Shown: positions 46,307-56,012 of the stretch, in pieces
Layout of the letters: every line of letters starts with the position of its first letter
How positions within the stretch are numbered: the stretch's first letter is position 1
Origin: GCA-016699835 sp964543905
GTDB lineage: Bacteria; Planctomycetota; Phycisphaerae; Phycisphaerales; UBA1924
Length of the DNA stretch: 64,000 nt
Assembly (NCBI GenBank): GCA_964543905.1
Contig: CAZIZO010000005.1
Coordinates: 1-64,000, forward strand
Direction: 5' to 3'
Made by a program: the position numbers and the translations under genes
Notes under the pieces: model-generated
Told to the model about the DNA's origin: nothing
The model's input: only the letters and a program-made list of their open reading frames with translations
The model's database searches: none

Positions 46307-48103
46307 ATGGATTCCCCACGTTCCCTCAACTTCATCGAGCAAATCATCGAGGCCGACAACGCCGCCGCCACTTGGGGCACCTGGCCCGGCACCTCCATCC
46401 CCCAGGTCCACACCCGCTTTCCCCCAGAGCCCAACGGCTACCTCCACGTCGGGCATGCCAAGTCGATCTGCCTCAACTTCGGCCTCGCCGTCAAGTACAA
46501 GGGCAAGTTCAACCTCCGCTTCGACGACACCAACCCCGCCAAAGAAGAACAGGAGTACGTCGACTCCATCATCCGCGACGTGAAGTGGATCACCTCCGCC
46601 TTCGACGCCGGTTCCTTCGACCAGGGCCCCCACGCCGGCGGGCTCTTCTACGCCAGCAACTACTTCCAGCAGATGTACGACTTCGCCGAAGCCCTCGTCC
46701 GAAAGGGGAAAGCCTACGTCTGCGACCTCTCCAGCGACGAAGTCTCCGCTCGCCGCGGCAAGCCCGGCGTCCCCGCCACCTCGCCCTTCCGGGATCGCCC
46801 CATCGATGAGTCCCTCCGCCTCCTCCGCGAGATGCGCGACGGCAAGCACCCCAACGGCAGCAAGACCCTCCGCGCCAAGATCGACCTCGCTTCTCCCAAC
46901 TTCAACCTCCGCGATCCTGTGATGTACCGCATCCTCCACGAGCCCCACCACAACACCGGCGACCGCTGGTGCCTCTATCCCATGTACGACTGGGCCCACG
47001 GCCTCGAAGATTCTCTCGAAAAAATCACCCACTCCATCTGCACCCTCGAGTTCGAAGACCACCGCCCTCTCTACGACTGGTTCCTCAACGCCCTCAACGA
47101 CGCCGAGACAACGCCGAACTTACCCCGCGCTTCTCGCGCCGTCCACCACCCCCAGCAGATCGAGTTCGCCAAGTTCCGCCCGACCTACACCGTCCTCAGC
47201 AAGCGAAACCTCCTCAGGATGGTCCAGGACAAAATCGTCTCCGGCTGGGACGACCCGCGCATGCCCACCATCTCCGGCCTGCGCCGCCGAGGCTATACCC
47301 CCCTCGCCCTCCGCAACCTCATGGACGACGTCGGCGTCACCAAGGTCGAGAGCATGATCGACCTCTCCCGTATGGAGAACGCCGTCCGCGACCACCTCAA
47401 TAAAATCGCCCCCCGCGCCATGGCCGTCCTCCGCCCCCTCAAGGTCGTCATCGACAACTGGCCCGACGGCTCCGTGGACCAACTCGACTTCGTCATCAAT
47501 CCCGAAGACCCCGCCGCCGGCAAGCGCAAGGTCGCCTTCTCCAAGGTCATCTACATCGAACGCGACGACTTCATGGAATCCCCTCCCAAAAAGTTCTTCC
47601 GCCTCGCCCCGGGACAAGAGGTCCGCCTCCGTTGGGCCTACTTCGTCACCTGCACCAGCGTCGTCAAAGACTCCGCCGGCAACATCACCGAAGTCCATTG
47701 CACCTACGACCCCGCCACCCGCGGCGGCGACGCCCCCCTCGGCCCCGACGGCAAACCCACCAAAAAGGTCAAGGGAACCATCCACTGGGTCTCCGCGGCC
47801 CACGCCATCCCAGCCGAGGTTCGTCTCTTCGATCGTCTCTTCCTCGCCGAAGAGCCCGGCAAACGCACCGGCAACTGGATCGACGACCTCAACCCCAACT
47901 CCCTCGAAATCGTCCACGCCCTCGTCGATCCTTGGCTCGCCTCCGCCGCCACCCACAACCCCACCACCTCCGAGGGTTCCAAGTTCCAGTTCGAACGCCT
48001 GGGCTACTTCGCCGTCGATCCCGACTCCGCACCCAACGCCCTCGTCTTCAATCGAACCGTCTCCCTCAAGGACACCTGGGCCAAAGAGGCCGCCAAAGAC
48101 TGA
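46307..48103 (+). CDS. glnS: Glutaminyl-tRNA synthetase
   Basis: Charges tRNA-Gln directly with glutamine. The 598-residue class I enzyme has the HIGH-type motif FPPEPNGYLHVGHAKSICLN, the FDDTNPAKEEQEYVDSI segment and the KMSKS-type VLSKRNLLRMV, followed by the beta-barrel anticodon-binding domains with PAAGKRKVAFSKVIYIERDD. The ATG at 46307 is where similarity begins and has GGAG 12 bases upstream. Its presence implies that this organism does not rely only on the GatCAB amidation route. The HEAT-repeat lipoprotein starts 32 bases downstream, probably in the same transcript. Confidence 0.96.
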   Translation: MDSPRSLNFIEQIIEADNAAATWGTWPGTSIPQVHTRFPPEPNGYLHVGHAKSICLNFGLAVKYKGKFNLRFDDTNPAKEEQEYVDSIIRDVKWITSAFDAGSFDQGPHAGGLFYASNYFQQMYDFAEALVRKGKAYVCDLSSDEVSARRGKPGVPATSPFRDRPIDESLRLLREMRDGKHPNGSKTLRAKIDLASPNFNLRDPVMYRILHEPHHNTGDRWCLYPMYDWAHGLEDSLEKITHSICTLEFEDHRPLYDWFLNALNDAETTPNLPRASRAVHHPQQIEFAKFRPTYTVLSKRNLLRMVQDKIVSGWDDPRMPTISGLRRRGYTPLALRNLMDDVGVTKVESMIDLSRMENAVRDHLNKIAPRAMAVLRPLKVVIDNWPDGSVDQLDFVINPEDPAAGKRKVAFSKVIYIERDDFMESPPKKFFRLAPGQEVRLRWAYFVTCTSVVKDSAGNITEVHCTYDPATRGGDAPLGPDGKPTKKVKGTIHWVSAAHAIPAEVRLFDRLFLAEEPGKRTGNWIDDLNPNSLEIVHALVDPWLASAATHNPTTSEGSKFQFERLGYFAVDPDSAPNALVFNRTVSLKDTWAKEAAKD

Positions 48104-48135
48104 CCCCCTCCTCCCTTGCTTCTATACTGCCCCTC

Positions 48136-48957
48136 ATGCGTCACGCACTCGCCTTCTTCCTCCTCCTTTTCTTCCTTCCCGCCTGCGAATCCGCGGGCCT
48201 CGAAACGCGTCCCGGCGCTACCAGCGTCCTGGACATGTTCAACACCGACCCCACCCCCGCCGAAGCCGCCCAGATGGCCATCGACCGTTACGACGCCGAT
48301 CGTCGATACCGCGGCACCCTCATCCTCGCCAATCAACCCTTCGGCGGCGAAGACCTCTACCAGCAACTCTTCCTCGACAACATCAAGGACGAAGACGCGG
48401 GCGTCCGTGCCGCCGCCACTCGCGCTCTGGGCAATCACGGCAAACCCGACCAGGTCCCCCTCATCGCCGATCGCCTCGCCGACGACGATGTCTCCGTCCG
48501 CCAGGAAGCCGCTCGCGCCCTCCAGCGCCTCCACAATCCCGTCGCCATCGAGCCCCTCGTCAATGCGCTCGATCCCGATAAGGAACTCGACCCCGAAGTC
48601 CGCTCCGAAGCCGCGATGGCCCTCTCCCAATACCCCTCTCCTCGCGTCCTCCAGGCCCTCATCGCCGCCATGGACGATCCCCAACTCGCCGTCAACCGCA
48701 ACGCCCAACTCGCCCTCCGCACCCTCACCGGCCAAGACTTCGCCCTCGATCGAAAGGCCTGGGCCCAGTGGGCATCCGACAATCCACAACCCTTCGCCGC
48801 CCAATCCCCTTTCATCTACCCCATCTTCTTTCGAGATCGCTACTGGTACGAATACCTCCCCTTCATTCCTCGCCCGCCCAACGAGTCCGCCTCAAGCCCC
48901 GCGGGCTTTACCTATCCCACCGAACTCGCCAGCACGCCCAGGCCTGCGCCCAAGTGA
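48136..48957 (+). CDS. HEAT-repeat lipoprotein
   Basis: A 273-residue lipoprotein: hydrophobic signal HALAFFLLLFFLPAC with the lipobox Cys. Residues about 95-200 form HEAT/PBS-lyase-type repeats (DEDAGVRAAATRALGNHG, DDVSVRQEAARALQRLHN, DPEVRSEAAMALSQYPSPRV), a scaffold for protein binding. The C-terminus is Pro/aromatic rich. ATG at 48136 lies 32 bases after glnS. No catalytic residues are seen; it may be a surface or periplasmic adaptor. Confidence 0.82.
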   Translation: MRHALAFFLLLFFLPACESAGLETRPGATSVLDMFNTDPTPAEAAQMAIDRYDADRRYRGTLILANQPFGGEDLYQQLFLDNIKDEDAGVRAAATRALGNHGKPDQVPLIADRLADDDVSVRQEAARALQRLHNPVAIEPLVNALDPDKELDPEVRSEAAMALSQYPSPRVLQALIAAMDDPQLAVNRNAQLALRTLTGQDFALDRKAWAQWASDNPQPFAAQSPFIYPIFFRDRYWYEYLPFIPRPPNESASSPAGFTYPTELASTPRPAPK

Positions 48958-49068
48958 TCCGTCCATCCCTTCCTCGCGTCCCGCACACGCGGCACATCTT
49001 CACACCCCAATGTGGGCGGTTCATGCCTTCCGCTCGGCTCGTACCCGCAAACGTCCGATCATCCCCAC

Positions 49069-50121
49069 ATGCGGGCCTTCCGTCATGATGCCTCCGGCAC
49101 GCGCCTCGTGCCGAACCACCCCGAACCGGTACCCGCCCCGGGCGAAGCGATCCTCCGCCCCCTCCGCATGAGCGTCGCCGCCCTCGACCTCGCCGCCATG
49201 CGAAATCCCGCCCACGCCGCCACCCTCGGGCATGAGTTCGTCGCCGTTGTCGAAGTCGCGATCCCGCTCTCCACCTCCGAGGCCCACGCCAAGGCCGCCT
49301 CACTTCTCGAAGGGAAGCGAGTCGTCGGGAGTCCCAACATCGTCTGTGGTCAGTGCACTCGCTGCCGCGCCGGACTTTCCAATCACTGCCCTTCCCGAAA
49401 AGTTCTCGGCCTCCATCAGCACGACGGCACCCTCGCCGATCGCTTCACCCTCCCCCTCGCCAACCTCGTCGAAGTTCCCAAGGCCATCCCCGACGACCAC
49501 GCGCTCTTCGCCCATGCCCTCGCCGCCGCCCTCCACACCGCCCAGCCCGTCCGCATCGAGGGCAAGCCGTTCGTCACCATCCTGGGCGACGGGCCCGTCG
49601 CCCTCCTCGCCGCGCAGATCCTCGCACGCAAGAACGCTTCCGTTCGCCTCCTCGGCAAGCACCCGGCAAAGTTCACCCTCTGCGAACGCTGGGGCATCAA
49701 GCACCGCCACATTTCTGAGGTCGGTCGACGTCAGGATCAGGACGTCGTCATCGACTGTACAGGATCCCCCTCCGGCCTCGACCTCGCCGTCCAACTCCTC
49801 CGCCCCCGCGGCAAGATCGTCCTCAAGAGCACGCCCGCCCTCTCCCTCCCCGACGCCGGCACGCTGGGACAACGAGCGCCCACCGCCCTCCCAACGTCCG
49901 ACGCTTTTCTCGCTCCGGCCACCCTCGCCGCACTCGTCACCAATGAACTCGAACTGCACGGCACGCGATGCGGAAAGGTCTCCGAGGCCGTCGCCTCTCT
50001 CCTCAGCAAGGAGGCCGACGTCTCCGCACTCATCTCCTCCCGCCACACACTCGCGGAGATCACCGACGCCGTTGATGCCGCCGCTCGCCCAGACTCCGTC
50101 AAGGTTGTCGTCGAGCCGTGA
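49069..50121 (+). CDS. Zinc-type (MDR) dehydrogenase family protein
   Basis: A 350-residue medium-chain dehydrogenase. It has GHEFVAVVEV (the GHE motif), the structural-zinc Cys cluster CGQCTRCRAGLSNHC, and a Rossmann segment VTILGDGPVALLAAQILARK for NAD(P). The N-terminal catalytic-zinc Cys, usually in a CGxCxTD context, is missing here: the region reads MSVAALDLAAMRN. So the catalytic zinc site is incomplete and activity may differ from alcohol oxidation. The C-terminal half is typical. It is convergent with the zinc-ribbon gene; substrate unknown. Confidence 0.85.
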   Translation: MRAFRHDASGTRLVPNHPEPVPAPGEAILRPLRMSVAALDLAAMRNPAHAATLGHEFVAVVEVAIPLSTSEAHAKAASLLEGKRVVGSPNIVCGQCTRCRAGLSNHCPSRKVLGLHQHDGTLADRFTLPLANLVEVPKAIPDDHALFAHALAAALHTAQPVRIEGKPFVTILGDGPVALLAAQILARKNASVRLLGKHPAKFTLCERWGIKHRHISEVGRRQDQDVVIDCTGSPSGLDLAVQLLRPRGKIVLKSTPALSLPDAGTLGQRAPTALPTSDAFLAPATLAALVTNELELHGTRCGKVSEAVASLLSKEADVSALISSRHTLAEITDAVDAAARPDSVKVVVEP

Positions 50122-50205
50122 CCTCGCCCGTCAAATCGGGCGCTCGCCCGCGCGGGTCCCCGACATGCACACCCCCTCGTGAAACCCGTCCCGCGCCGTC
50201 GGTGC

Positions 50206-50661
50206 CTAGCGCCCGACGATTCGCCAAAGAAAATATCCAAGCAACATCACCACGAGTCCGAAGCCCAGCCATCGTCCGACCTTCCACTCAAGCACCGCCA
50301 AGAGAAGCGACAGGTTCGTGTACGGTTCGTGGGCCGCATTCGCCAGCCCGCACTCGGGGCAAACGCCCGTCGGATGCGCCTGCATGTCATACCCGCAACG
50401 AACACACGCCTTCCCGTACCGCGAGGCATGCACCCCGCGCGCACGACGATCCAGCACGATGTACAGGCATGCGAGGAAGATCATCGCCACGCCGCCGAAC
50501 GCCGGGGCCACGCCGAGAACGCTCTTCGGGTTCCGGAGCCCTTGCCCCACTCCCATGAGCAGGATGCCCAGCGGGATCAGCGACAGCGCGCCAAAGAACA
50601 CCATCGTCGCGCGATCCCCAAGGGGTCGGTTCAGACGCGATGTTGACGATTTCTTCTCCAT
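50206..50661 (-). CDS. Small membrane protein with planctomycete-type zinc ribbon
   Basis: A 151-residue protein with two hydrophobic helices near the N-terminus (FFGALSLIPLGILLMGVGQG; GVAPAFGGVAMIFLACLYIV), a four-Cys zinc ribbon CVRCGYDMQAHPTGVCPECG, and a third helix at the C-terminus (LGFGLVVMLLGYFLW). The CxxCGYD...CPECG pattern is widespread in planctomycetal membrane proteins of unknown role. It lies 18 bases downstream of the UDP-glucuronate decarboxylase gene and may be co-transcribed. Confidence 0.78.
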   Translation of the reverse strand: MEKKSSTSRLNRPLGDRATMVFFGALSLIPLGILLMGVGQGLRNPKSVLGVAPAFGGVAMIFLACLYIVLDRRARGVHASRYGKACVRCGYDMQAHPTGVCPECGLANAAHEPYTNLSLLLAVLEWKVGRWLGFGLVVMLLGYFLWRIVGR

Positions 50662-50679
50662 CGCGCACCCGATCTTGCC

Positions 50680-51651
50680 TCAGTGATTCGGCGTCGGCGG
50701 ACGGAAATCATCCAGGTTGATCTTGCGGAAATACTCGATCGTCTTGATCAACCCATCCCGCAACGCAATCTTGGGTTCCCATCCCAACTTCGCCTTCGCG
50801 AGCGAGATGTCCGGCTGCCGCTGGCTGGGGTCATCCGCCGGCATCGCCTTGTACACGATCTTGCTCGTGCTCCCCGTCAACTCGATGACCAACTTCGCCA
50901 ACTCCAGCATCGTGAACTCCACCGGGTTGCCCAGGTTCACGGGCCCGACAAACTCGTCCGGCCCATTCATCATCGCCATGATGCCGTTGATGAGATCGTC
51001 TACGTAGCAGAACGACCGCGACTGCTTCCCCTCTCCGAACATCGTGATGTCCTCACCCGCGATCGCCTGCCGGATGAAGTTGCTCACCACACGCCCGTCG
51101 TAGGGGTGCATCCGCGGACCATAGGTGTTGAAGATCCGGATCACCCGGATGTTCGTCTTGTTCATCCGGTGATAGTCAAAGAACAGCGTCTCCGCCGCAC
51201 GCTTGCCCTCGTCGTAGCACGCGCGGGGTCCGATCGGGTTCACGTTCCCACGATACCCCTCCGGCTGCGGATGCACCGTCGGATCGCCGTACACCTCGCT
51301 CGTCGAGAACTGCAGCACCTTGGCCCGGCATCGCTTCGCGATCCCCAGCACGTTGATCGCGCCCAGCACGCTCGTCTTCATCGTCTTGATCGGGTTGTAC
51401 TGGTAGTGCCCGGGCGCCGCCGGGCAGGCCGCGTTGTAGATCTCGTCCACTTCCAGCCACAACGGGTGCGTCACGTCGTGCCGAATAAACTCGAAGTTGG
51501 GCTTCCCCAGCAGGTGCTGGATGTTGATCTTCTGGCTCGTGAACAGGTTGTCGAGACAGATCACGTCATGCCCCTGCGCCACGAGGCGATCGCAGAGGTG
51601 CGAGCCGAGAAATCCGGCCCCGCCGGTGACAAGGATGCGACGATGCTTCAC
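50680..51651 (-). CDS. UDP-glucuronate decarboxylase (UDP-xylose synthase), SDR family
   Basis: Converts UDP-glucuronate to UDP-xylose for surface polysaccharide synthesis. The 323-residue extended SDR has the NAD motif GGAGFLGSHLC, DNLFTSQKINIQHLL, the family-specific YNAACPAAPGHYQYNPIKT, the Tyr-x3-Lys pair in RACYDEGKRAAETL, and GPRMHPYDGRVVSNFIRQA. GTG start at 51651. All catalytic residues are present, including the Thr/Ser in STSEVYGDP. It does not sit in a polysaccharide cluster here; its neighbours are the zinc-ribbon gene and a LysM protein. Confidence 0.93.
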   Translation of the reverse strand: MKHRRILVTGGAGFLGSHLCDRLVAQGHDVICLDNLFTSQKINIQHLLGKPNFEFIRHDVTHPLWLEVDEIYNAACPAAPGHYQYNPIKTMKTSVLGAINVLGIAKRCRAKVLQFSTSEVYGDPTVHPQPEGYRGNVNPIGPRACYDEGKRAAETLFFDYHRMNKTNIRVIRIFNTYGPRMHPYDGRVVSNFIRQAIAGEDITMFGEGKQSRSFCYVDDLINGIMAMMNGPDEFVGPVNLGNPVEFTMLELAKLVIELTGSTSKIVYKAMPADDPSQRQPDISLAKAKLGWEPKIALRDGLIKTIEYFRKINLDDFRPPTPNH

Positions 51652-51694
51652 GCGAGGGCTCCCGAGGACGTTCGATCAGCGTGGATTATAGGAG

Positions 51695-52348
51695 TTACCT
51701 GGGCGGAATCTTGAGCACCTGACCCGGACGAAGGTCCTCGGGCGCCGAGATCACGCCCTTGTTCGCGTCCAGCAGTCGCTCGATGTACCTCGGATGCGAT
51801 GACCCGTAATACCGCTTCGCGATCCCCGAGAGCGTGTCGCCCCGCGAGACCTTGTGCTCCGCCGACGCCGTCGCCCCTTCGCTCGCCTGCGGAGGCGTTG
51901 CCTCCGCAACCTCGGGCGCGGGCTTGCCCTGGATGTTATTCGGATCCTTCGGGATCTTGATGACCCGCCCGGGCTTCATGTTCGGCGGGCTCATCGTCGG
52001 GTTCATCCGCGCAATCGCGTCGGCCTTGCTCGAACTTCCGAAAAACTTCCGAGCCAGCGACGCGAGCGTGTCGCCCGGCTGGATCGTGTACTCCACATAC
52101 TCGGGAGGAATCACCGCGGGGCGAGGCCCCTCCGGCACGGGCTTCGCCGTCGCCTCGGGCTCCCGCGGTACCACCAGCGGCTCGCGCGGCGCTGGCTCCT
52201 CCTCCGCGGGCATCTCCGGCTCCGCCGAGGTCACCGTCGCCGGCGCAAACGTGATCGGCGGCTTAGGGTCCCACCACCAGTACACCCCAATCCACACCGC
52301 GACGAGGAGCGCCAGGGCGAGTGCGATTTTGCCGGGGTGGGTGGGCAT
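51695..52348 (-). CDS. Membrane-anchored protein with two LysM domains
   Basis: A 217-residue protein. An N-terminal membrane helix (IALALALLVAVWIGVYWWW) is followed by a Pro/Glu-rich linker and two LysM modules: YTIQPGDTLASLARKFFG to GRVIKIP, and HKVSRGDTLSGIAKRYYG to GQVLKIPP. LysM binds N-acetylglucosamine polymers such as peptidoglycan. The ATG at 52348 was preferred over one 33 bases upstream because it starts directly before the helix. It follows the secDF terminator and precedes the UDP-glucuronate decarboxylase by about 43 bases. Confidence 0.88.
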   Translation of the reverse strand: MPTHPGKIALALALLVAVWIGVYWWWDPKPPITFAPATVTSAEPEMPAEEEPAPREPLVVPREPEATAKPVPEGPRPAVIPPEYVEYTIQPGDTLASLARKFFGSSSKADAIARMNPTMSPPNMKPGRVIKIPKDPNNIQGKPAPEVAEATPPQASEGATASAEHKVSRGDTLSGIAKRYYGSSHPRYIERLLDANKGVISAPEDLRPGQVLKIPPR

Positions 52349-52389
52349 GGGTGAGTCAACCGAGCAAAATACTATCGGCATTCCACGCC

Positions 52390-52420
52390 AAAACCCTGCG
52401 TGAGTTCGTCACGCAGGGTT
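52390..52420 (-). terminator. Intrinsic terminator of the yajC-secDF operon
   Basis: Perfect 12-bp stem AACCCTGCGTGA/TCACGCAGGGTT with a 5-base loop. On the minus strand it lies 33 bases after the secDF stop and is followed by a short T-run. It isolates secDF from the LysM gene. Confidence 0.85.
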
Positions 52421-52453
52421 CATTCTTGCACCGAAAACTCCAACCGCGATCGC

Positions 52454-55400
52454 TCAGGCCGCCCCAACCGGAGTCGCCGACGGGCGTGGCGTGGACCGGA
52501 CAACCGCCGACCCAAACTCCGTCAGTGCCGAATCGTCGTCCTTCTTCGACCACACGAGCGGGGCCGCGATCGCGATTGACGAGTACGTGCCGATGATCAC
52601 GCCCAGGTTGAAGGCGTACGCAAAGCCACGGATCGCTTCCCCGCCGAAGATGTACAGGATGACCGTCGAGATCAGCGTCGTCCCCGACGTAATGATCGTT
52701 CGGCTCAGGGTCTGGTTGATCGAGTTGTTGATGATGGGCCCGGTGGCATACTTCGCCTTGCCGCGGTTCTCGCGGATGCGGTCCAAGATGATGATCTTGT
52801 CGTTCAGCGAGAAGCCCGTCATCGTCAGGATGGCCGCGACCATGTTCAGATCGATCGTGAACGGCAGGATCCCCAGCGCGCTCGCGAACTTCTGCGTCGC
52901 GGGCGTCTGGTACAGGACCTGCGCCATCGCCAGGCACCCGATCAGAATCACGACGTCGTGCAGCAACGGCAGCGTCGCCGCCAGCGACCACCGCACCGTT
53001 CCGTAACGCACCCAGATGTAGATGATGAGCAGCACCATGCTGATGCCGAGCGAGATCACGGCATTCGCCTGGAACGTGCGGGCAACGGTCGGGCTGAAGT
53101 TCTCCACGCTCGCCACCTGCCCGGGCTGGGTCAACGCCTCGCGAACGAGCGACCACTCCCGCTTCGTGACCTCGCGGTCAAACGTCGCCTCGTTGTCGTA
53201 CGCACTCACCACCGGGTCTTCGACGAGCACCACCGCCGAAGTCACGGCCTTGGTCGTCCCCGCGATCATGCGGACCTCGCGTTCGCGCTCGAGCGTATCG
53301 CTGTAGTCGCGGGTCAGTCGCACCCGCTCCAGTCGGGCGCTGAGGTCTTCGAGACGCTGGGGTGGATCGATGTTCTCGAGCAGGATCGCGACGCCGCCGC
53401 GATAGTTCGCCACGTCCGTCGCTGGGATCGTGGCCTTGGGGATGACTTCATTCAGGGTGGCGCTGAGAATGCGATACGCCGGCGCGTCCTCCACCTTGGT
53501 CGCGTCGCTGTCGGCAAACTTCAGCACCGGGTCCGAATCGACCATATCGCCGAACGCCGCGCTGATCGCGCCGATCACCTTCTGGTTGTCGTTGACCGTC
53601 GTCTTGAACTTGAACTTGTCGGACGTGACACCGTCCGTCGCCGGGTCGATCGGGATCACGTCCGCCTGGGCGAAGGTGTCCAGGTCGGGGTCCTTGCCCC
53701 CTGTGTCGAGTTTGCGAAGGCGTGCCTCGGCCTCGGCGCGGGTCATGACGCGGTGCTTCCGCACGTCGCCCGCCGATCCCGGGTCGCGCCCGAGTTGCAA
53801 CGTCACCTGCGTACCACCACGGAACGCCGTGTCGAGCATGCCCGTGCCCAGGCTGACCACCGCTCCGAGCGACGCGATCATCGCCACCGCGGAGAGCGTC
53901 AGAAAGACCGGCCGCAACTTCAGCCAGTTGACCTTGGGCTCCAGCGCCCGCTCGAGCCCCGGGATCACCATCGGGAGCATGCGTGCCTTCCGCCAGATGC
54001 CCGTATCCACCAGGAAGTTGAAGATCAGGCGGGAGACGATGAGTGCGGCAAACAGCGTGGCGATCACGCCGATCGCCAGCGTCAGCGCAAACCCCTTGAT
54101 TTCCACGCTCCCAAAGTTGTACAGCACGGCGCAAATGATGAGTTGGGCCGCGTTCGAGTCCAGGATCGCCGGCAATGCCTTGCGGAACCCGATCCGCGTC
54201 GCGCCCTTCATGTCCACGCCGAGTTTGAACTCCTCTCGCATGCGCTCGTAGATCAGCACGTTCGCGTCCACCGCGTTGCCGAACGTCAGCACCACGCCCG
54301 CGATCCCGGGCATGGTGAAGGCCGCCTTGTTCAGCGCCATGACCCCCAGGATAAAGAGTGCCGTGACCGCCAGGGCGATAACCGCGATGAAGCCCGCGAA
54401 GAAGTAATAGACCACCATGAACAATGCGACGAACGCGAAGGTCCAAATGCCCGTGACCAGACCCTTGTGCAGGTTGTCCTTGCCCAGTTCGGGACCGATG
54501 ACCTCCGTCGAGATGGGCTCGGTCGAGAGTTTGGCCTGCAGCGAGCCCGCACCAAGCACGCGGACGATGTAGTTGATCTCCTCGGGCGAAAACTCGCCCG
54601 TGATCTGCCCGTTCGCCGAGATCGCCGATTGCAGCGTCGGCGCTGTATACACCTGATCGTCGAACAGCACCGCCATCTTCTTGCCGACGTTCCCACGGGT
54701 CAGCGCTCCCAGCAAGACCGCCCCCCTCGGGTTCATCTCGAACGCGATCGCGGCCCGCCCAAGGTGGTCGGTGGTCGGGAAGGACTTGGCCACCTGCCAT
54801 TGCCCTTCGGCGGCCGTCAAGCGCAGTTCGCGCGTGTCCCAGCAGAGCATCCAATACTCGCCGTCCTTCTCCTCGACGACGTAGCCCCGAGCGGAGAAAA
54901 ACGCGGACGGGTTCGCCTGCAAGAAGTTCATCTGCTCGACCGAGTCGTACCACGTGTCGATCTTGTTGATCTTGCACCACTTGGCGTCGATCGACTTCAC
55001 GTTGCGCGGACCCCTCTCGCGGAGTTCCTGCCGAAGGCGCTGCTCCTCGGGGTGGGCGCCGTCCCCCCCCGCGTTGACCGTGATGCGGAACGACAGCACG
55101 CCCGCGCCCCGGAGCAAGCGGATCAGGTCGTTCGGATCGTCGAGCGTGGTTCGGGACTTCTCATAGAGGTCGTGCGTCGCGACAAGCCTGTCCAACTCGC
55201 CCACCGCGCCCGGATACCGCTTGCGGAGGTCCTCCAGCATCTTCTGCCGCGGGCTGGGCATCGTCACGCGATTGCCCGCCGCGTCGGTCAGCGAGCGCGA
55301 CACATCCGACAGGTTGAACAGGCGACGCAGTTCCTTCGCCGGGAGCGCCGTCGACAGCACGTCGTCTCGGGCCTTCGCATAATCCAGGTCGGCCTGGGCG

Positions 55401-55948
55401 ACCTGCGTCGCGAGTTGGTCTTTCTGGGCCGCATCGCTCGTCGCGGCGTACTGCTCGCGCAGCCTCCTCAGCGCGTCATACTTGGCCGCCGCCGCGGCGA
55501 GCAACTTCGCTCGATTCGCGTCATCCCCCGACAAATCCTTGAACTGCTCGTCCCTCGACGCCGCTGGAAGCGCCATCGCCTCGTCCAGTCGCGTCGGCTC
55601 AAGCCCGGCCTTCCCCGCCTGGTCCAGTTCCGCCTCGAACTTCCGCTTGAGTTCCTTCACCTTCTCGCTGGGCAGCGGCATCGTGATCTCCACCCGATCC
55701 TTGCCCTGCGCCACCACCGAGATCTCGTAGATGCCGTTCGGATCGACACGTTCCTTGATGATGTCGATCGTTCGATCCATCACCTGCTTGGCATCGTCGT
55801 TCGGGGCGATCGTCACGCCGTACACCAGGCTCACGCCGCCGGCAAGGTCCTTGCCAAGACGCAACTTGGTTTCGGGTGGATAAATGGCCCACGCGAGCAG
55901 GGCGAGCGCGGCGAGCACGAAAACGAGTCGGATGTACAGGCGTTGCAT
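52454..55948 (-). CDS. secDF: SecD-SecF fusion protein of the Sec translocase
   Basis: An 1164-residue inner-membrane protein that uses the proton gradient to help proteins leave the Sec channel. SecD half: first helix, LGKDLAGGVSLVYGV, a periplasmic head, then FGNAVDANVLIYERMREE in the helix region. SecF half: FRGGTQVTLQL, and GFSLNDKIIILDRIRENRGK. In most bacteria SecD and SecF are separate; fusion forms occur in several groups. The head domain is enlarged by a helical Ala/Lys-rich insert (about residues 90-260, with LPAASRDEQFKDLSGDDANR). The first SecF motif reads AFRGGTQ where IDFxGG is usual. It follows yajC by 64 bases. Confidence 0.95.
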   Translation of the reverse strand: MQRLYIRLVFVLAALALLAWAIYPPETKLRLGKDLAGGVSLVYGVTIAPNDDAKQVMDRTIDIIKERVDPNGIYEISVVAQGKDRVEITMPLPSEKVKELKRKFEAELDQAGKAGLEPTRLDEAMALPAASRDEQFKDLSGDDANRAKLLAAAAAKYDALRRLREQYAATSDAAQKDQLATQVAQADLDYAKARDDVLSTALPAKELRRLFNLSDVSRSLTDAAGNRVTMPSPRQKMLEDLRKRYPGAVGELDRLVATHDLYEKSRTTLDDPNDLIRLLRGAGVLSFRITVNAGGDGAHPEEQRLRQELRERGPRNVKSIDAKWCKINKIDTWYDSVEQMNFLQANPSAFFSARGYVVEEKDGEYWMLCWDTRELRLTAAEGQWQVAKSFPTTDHLGRAAIAFEMNPRGAVLLGALTRGNVGKKMAVLFDDQVYTAPTLQSAISANGQITGEFSPEEINYIVRVLGAGSLQAKLSTEPISTEVIGPELGKDNLHKGLVTGIWTFAFVALFMVVYYFFAGFIAVIALAVTALFILGVMALNKAAFTMPGIAGVVLTFGNAVDANVLIYERMREEFKLGVDMKGATRIGFRKALPAILDSNAAQLIICAVLYNFGSVEIKGFALTLAIGVIATLFAALIVSRLIFNFLVDTGIWRKARMLPMVIPGLERALEPKVNWLKLRPVFLTLSAVAMIASLGAVVSLGTGMLDTAFRGGTQVTLQLGRDPGSAGDVRKHRVMTRAEAEARLRKLDTGGKDPDLDTFAQADVIPIDPATDGVTSDKFKFKTTVNDNQKVIGAISAAFGDMVDSDPVLKFADSDATKVEDAPAYRILSATLNEVIPKATIPATDVANYRGGVAILLENIDPPQRLEDLSARLERVRLTRDYSDTLEREREVRMIAGTTKAVTSAVVLVEDPVVSAYDNEATFDREVTKREWSLVREALTQPGQVASVENFSPTVARTFQANAVISLGISMVLLIIYIWVRYGTVRWSLAATLPLLHDVVILIGCLAMAQVLYQTPATQKFASALGILPFTIDLNMVAAILTMTGFSLNDKIIILDRIRENRGKAKYATGPIINNSINQTLSRTIITSGTTLISTVILYIFGGEAIRGFAYAFNLGVIIGTYSSIAIAAPLVWSKKDDDSALTEFGSAVVRSTPRPSATPVGAA

Positions 55949-56012
55949 GGTGGATATGCCGTCTCAGGAGGGGGTGCGAAGCGCTGGAGCGGGAAGGAAA
56001 CTCGCGACGGGC

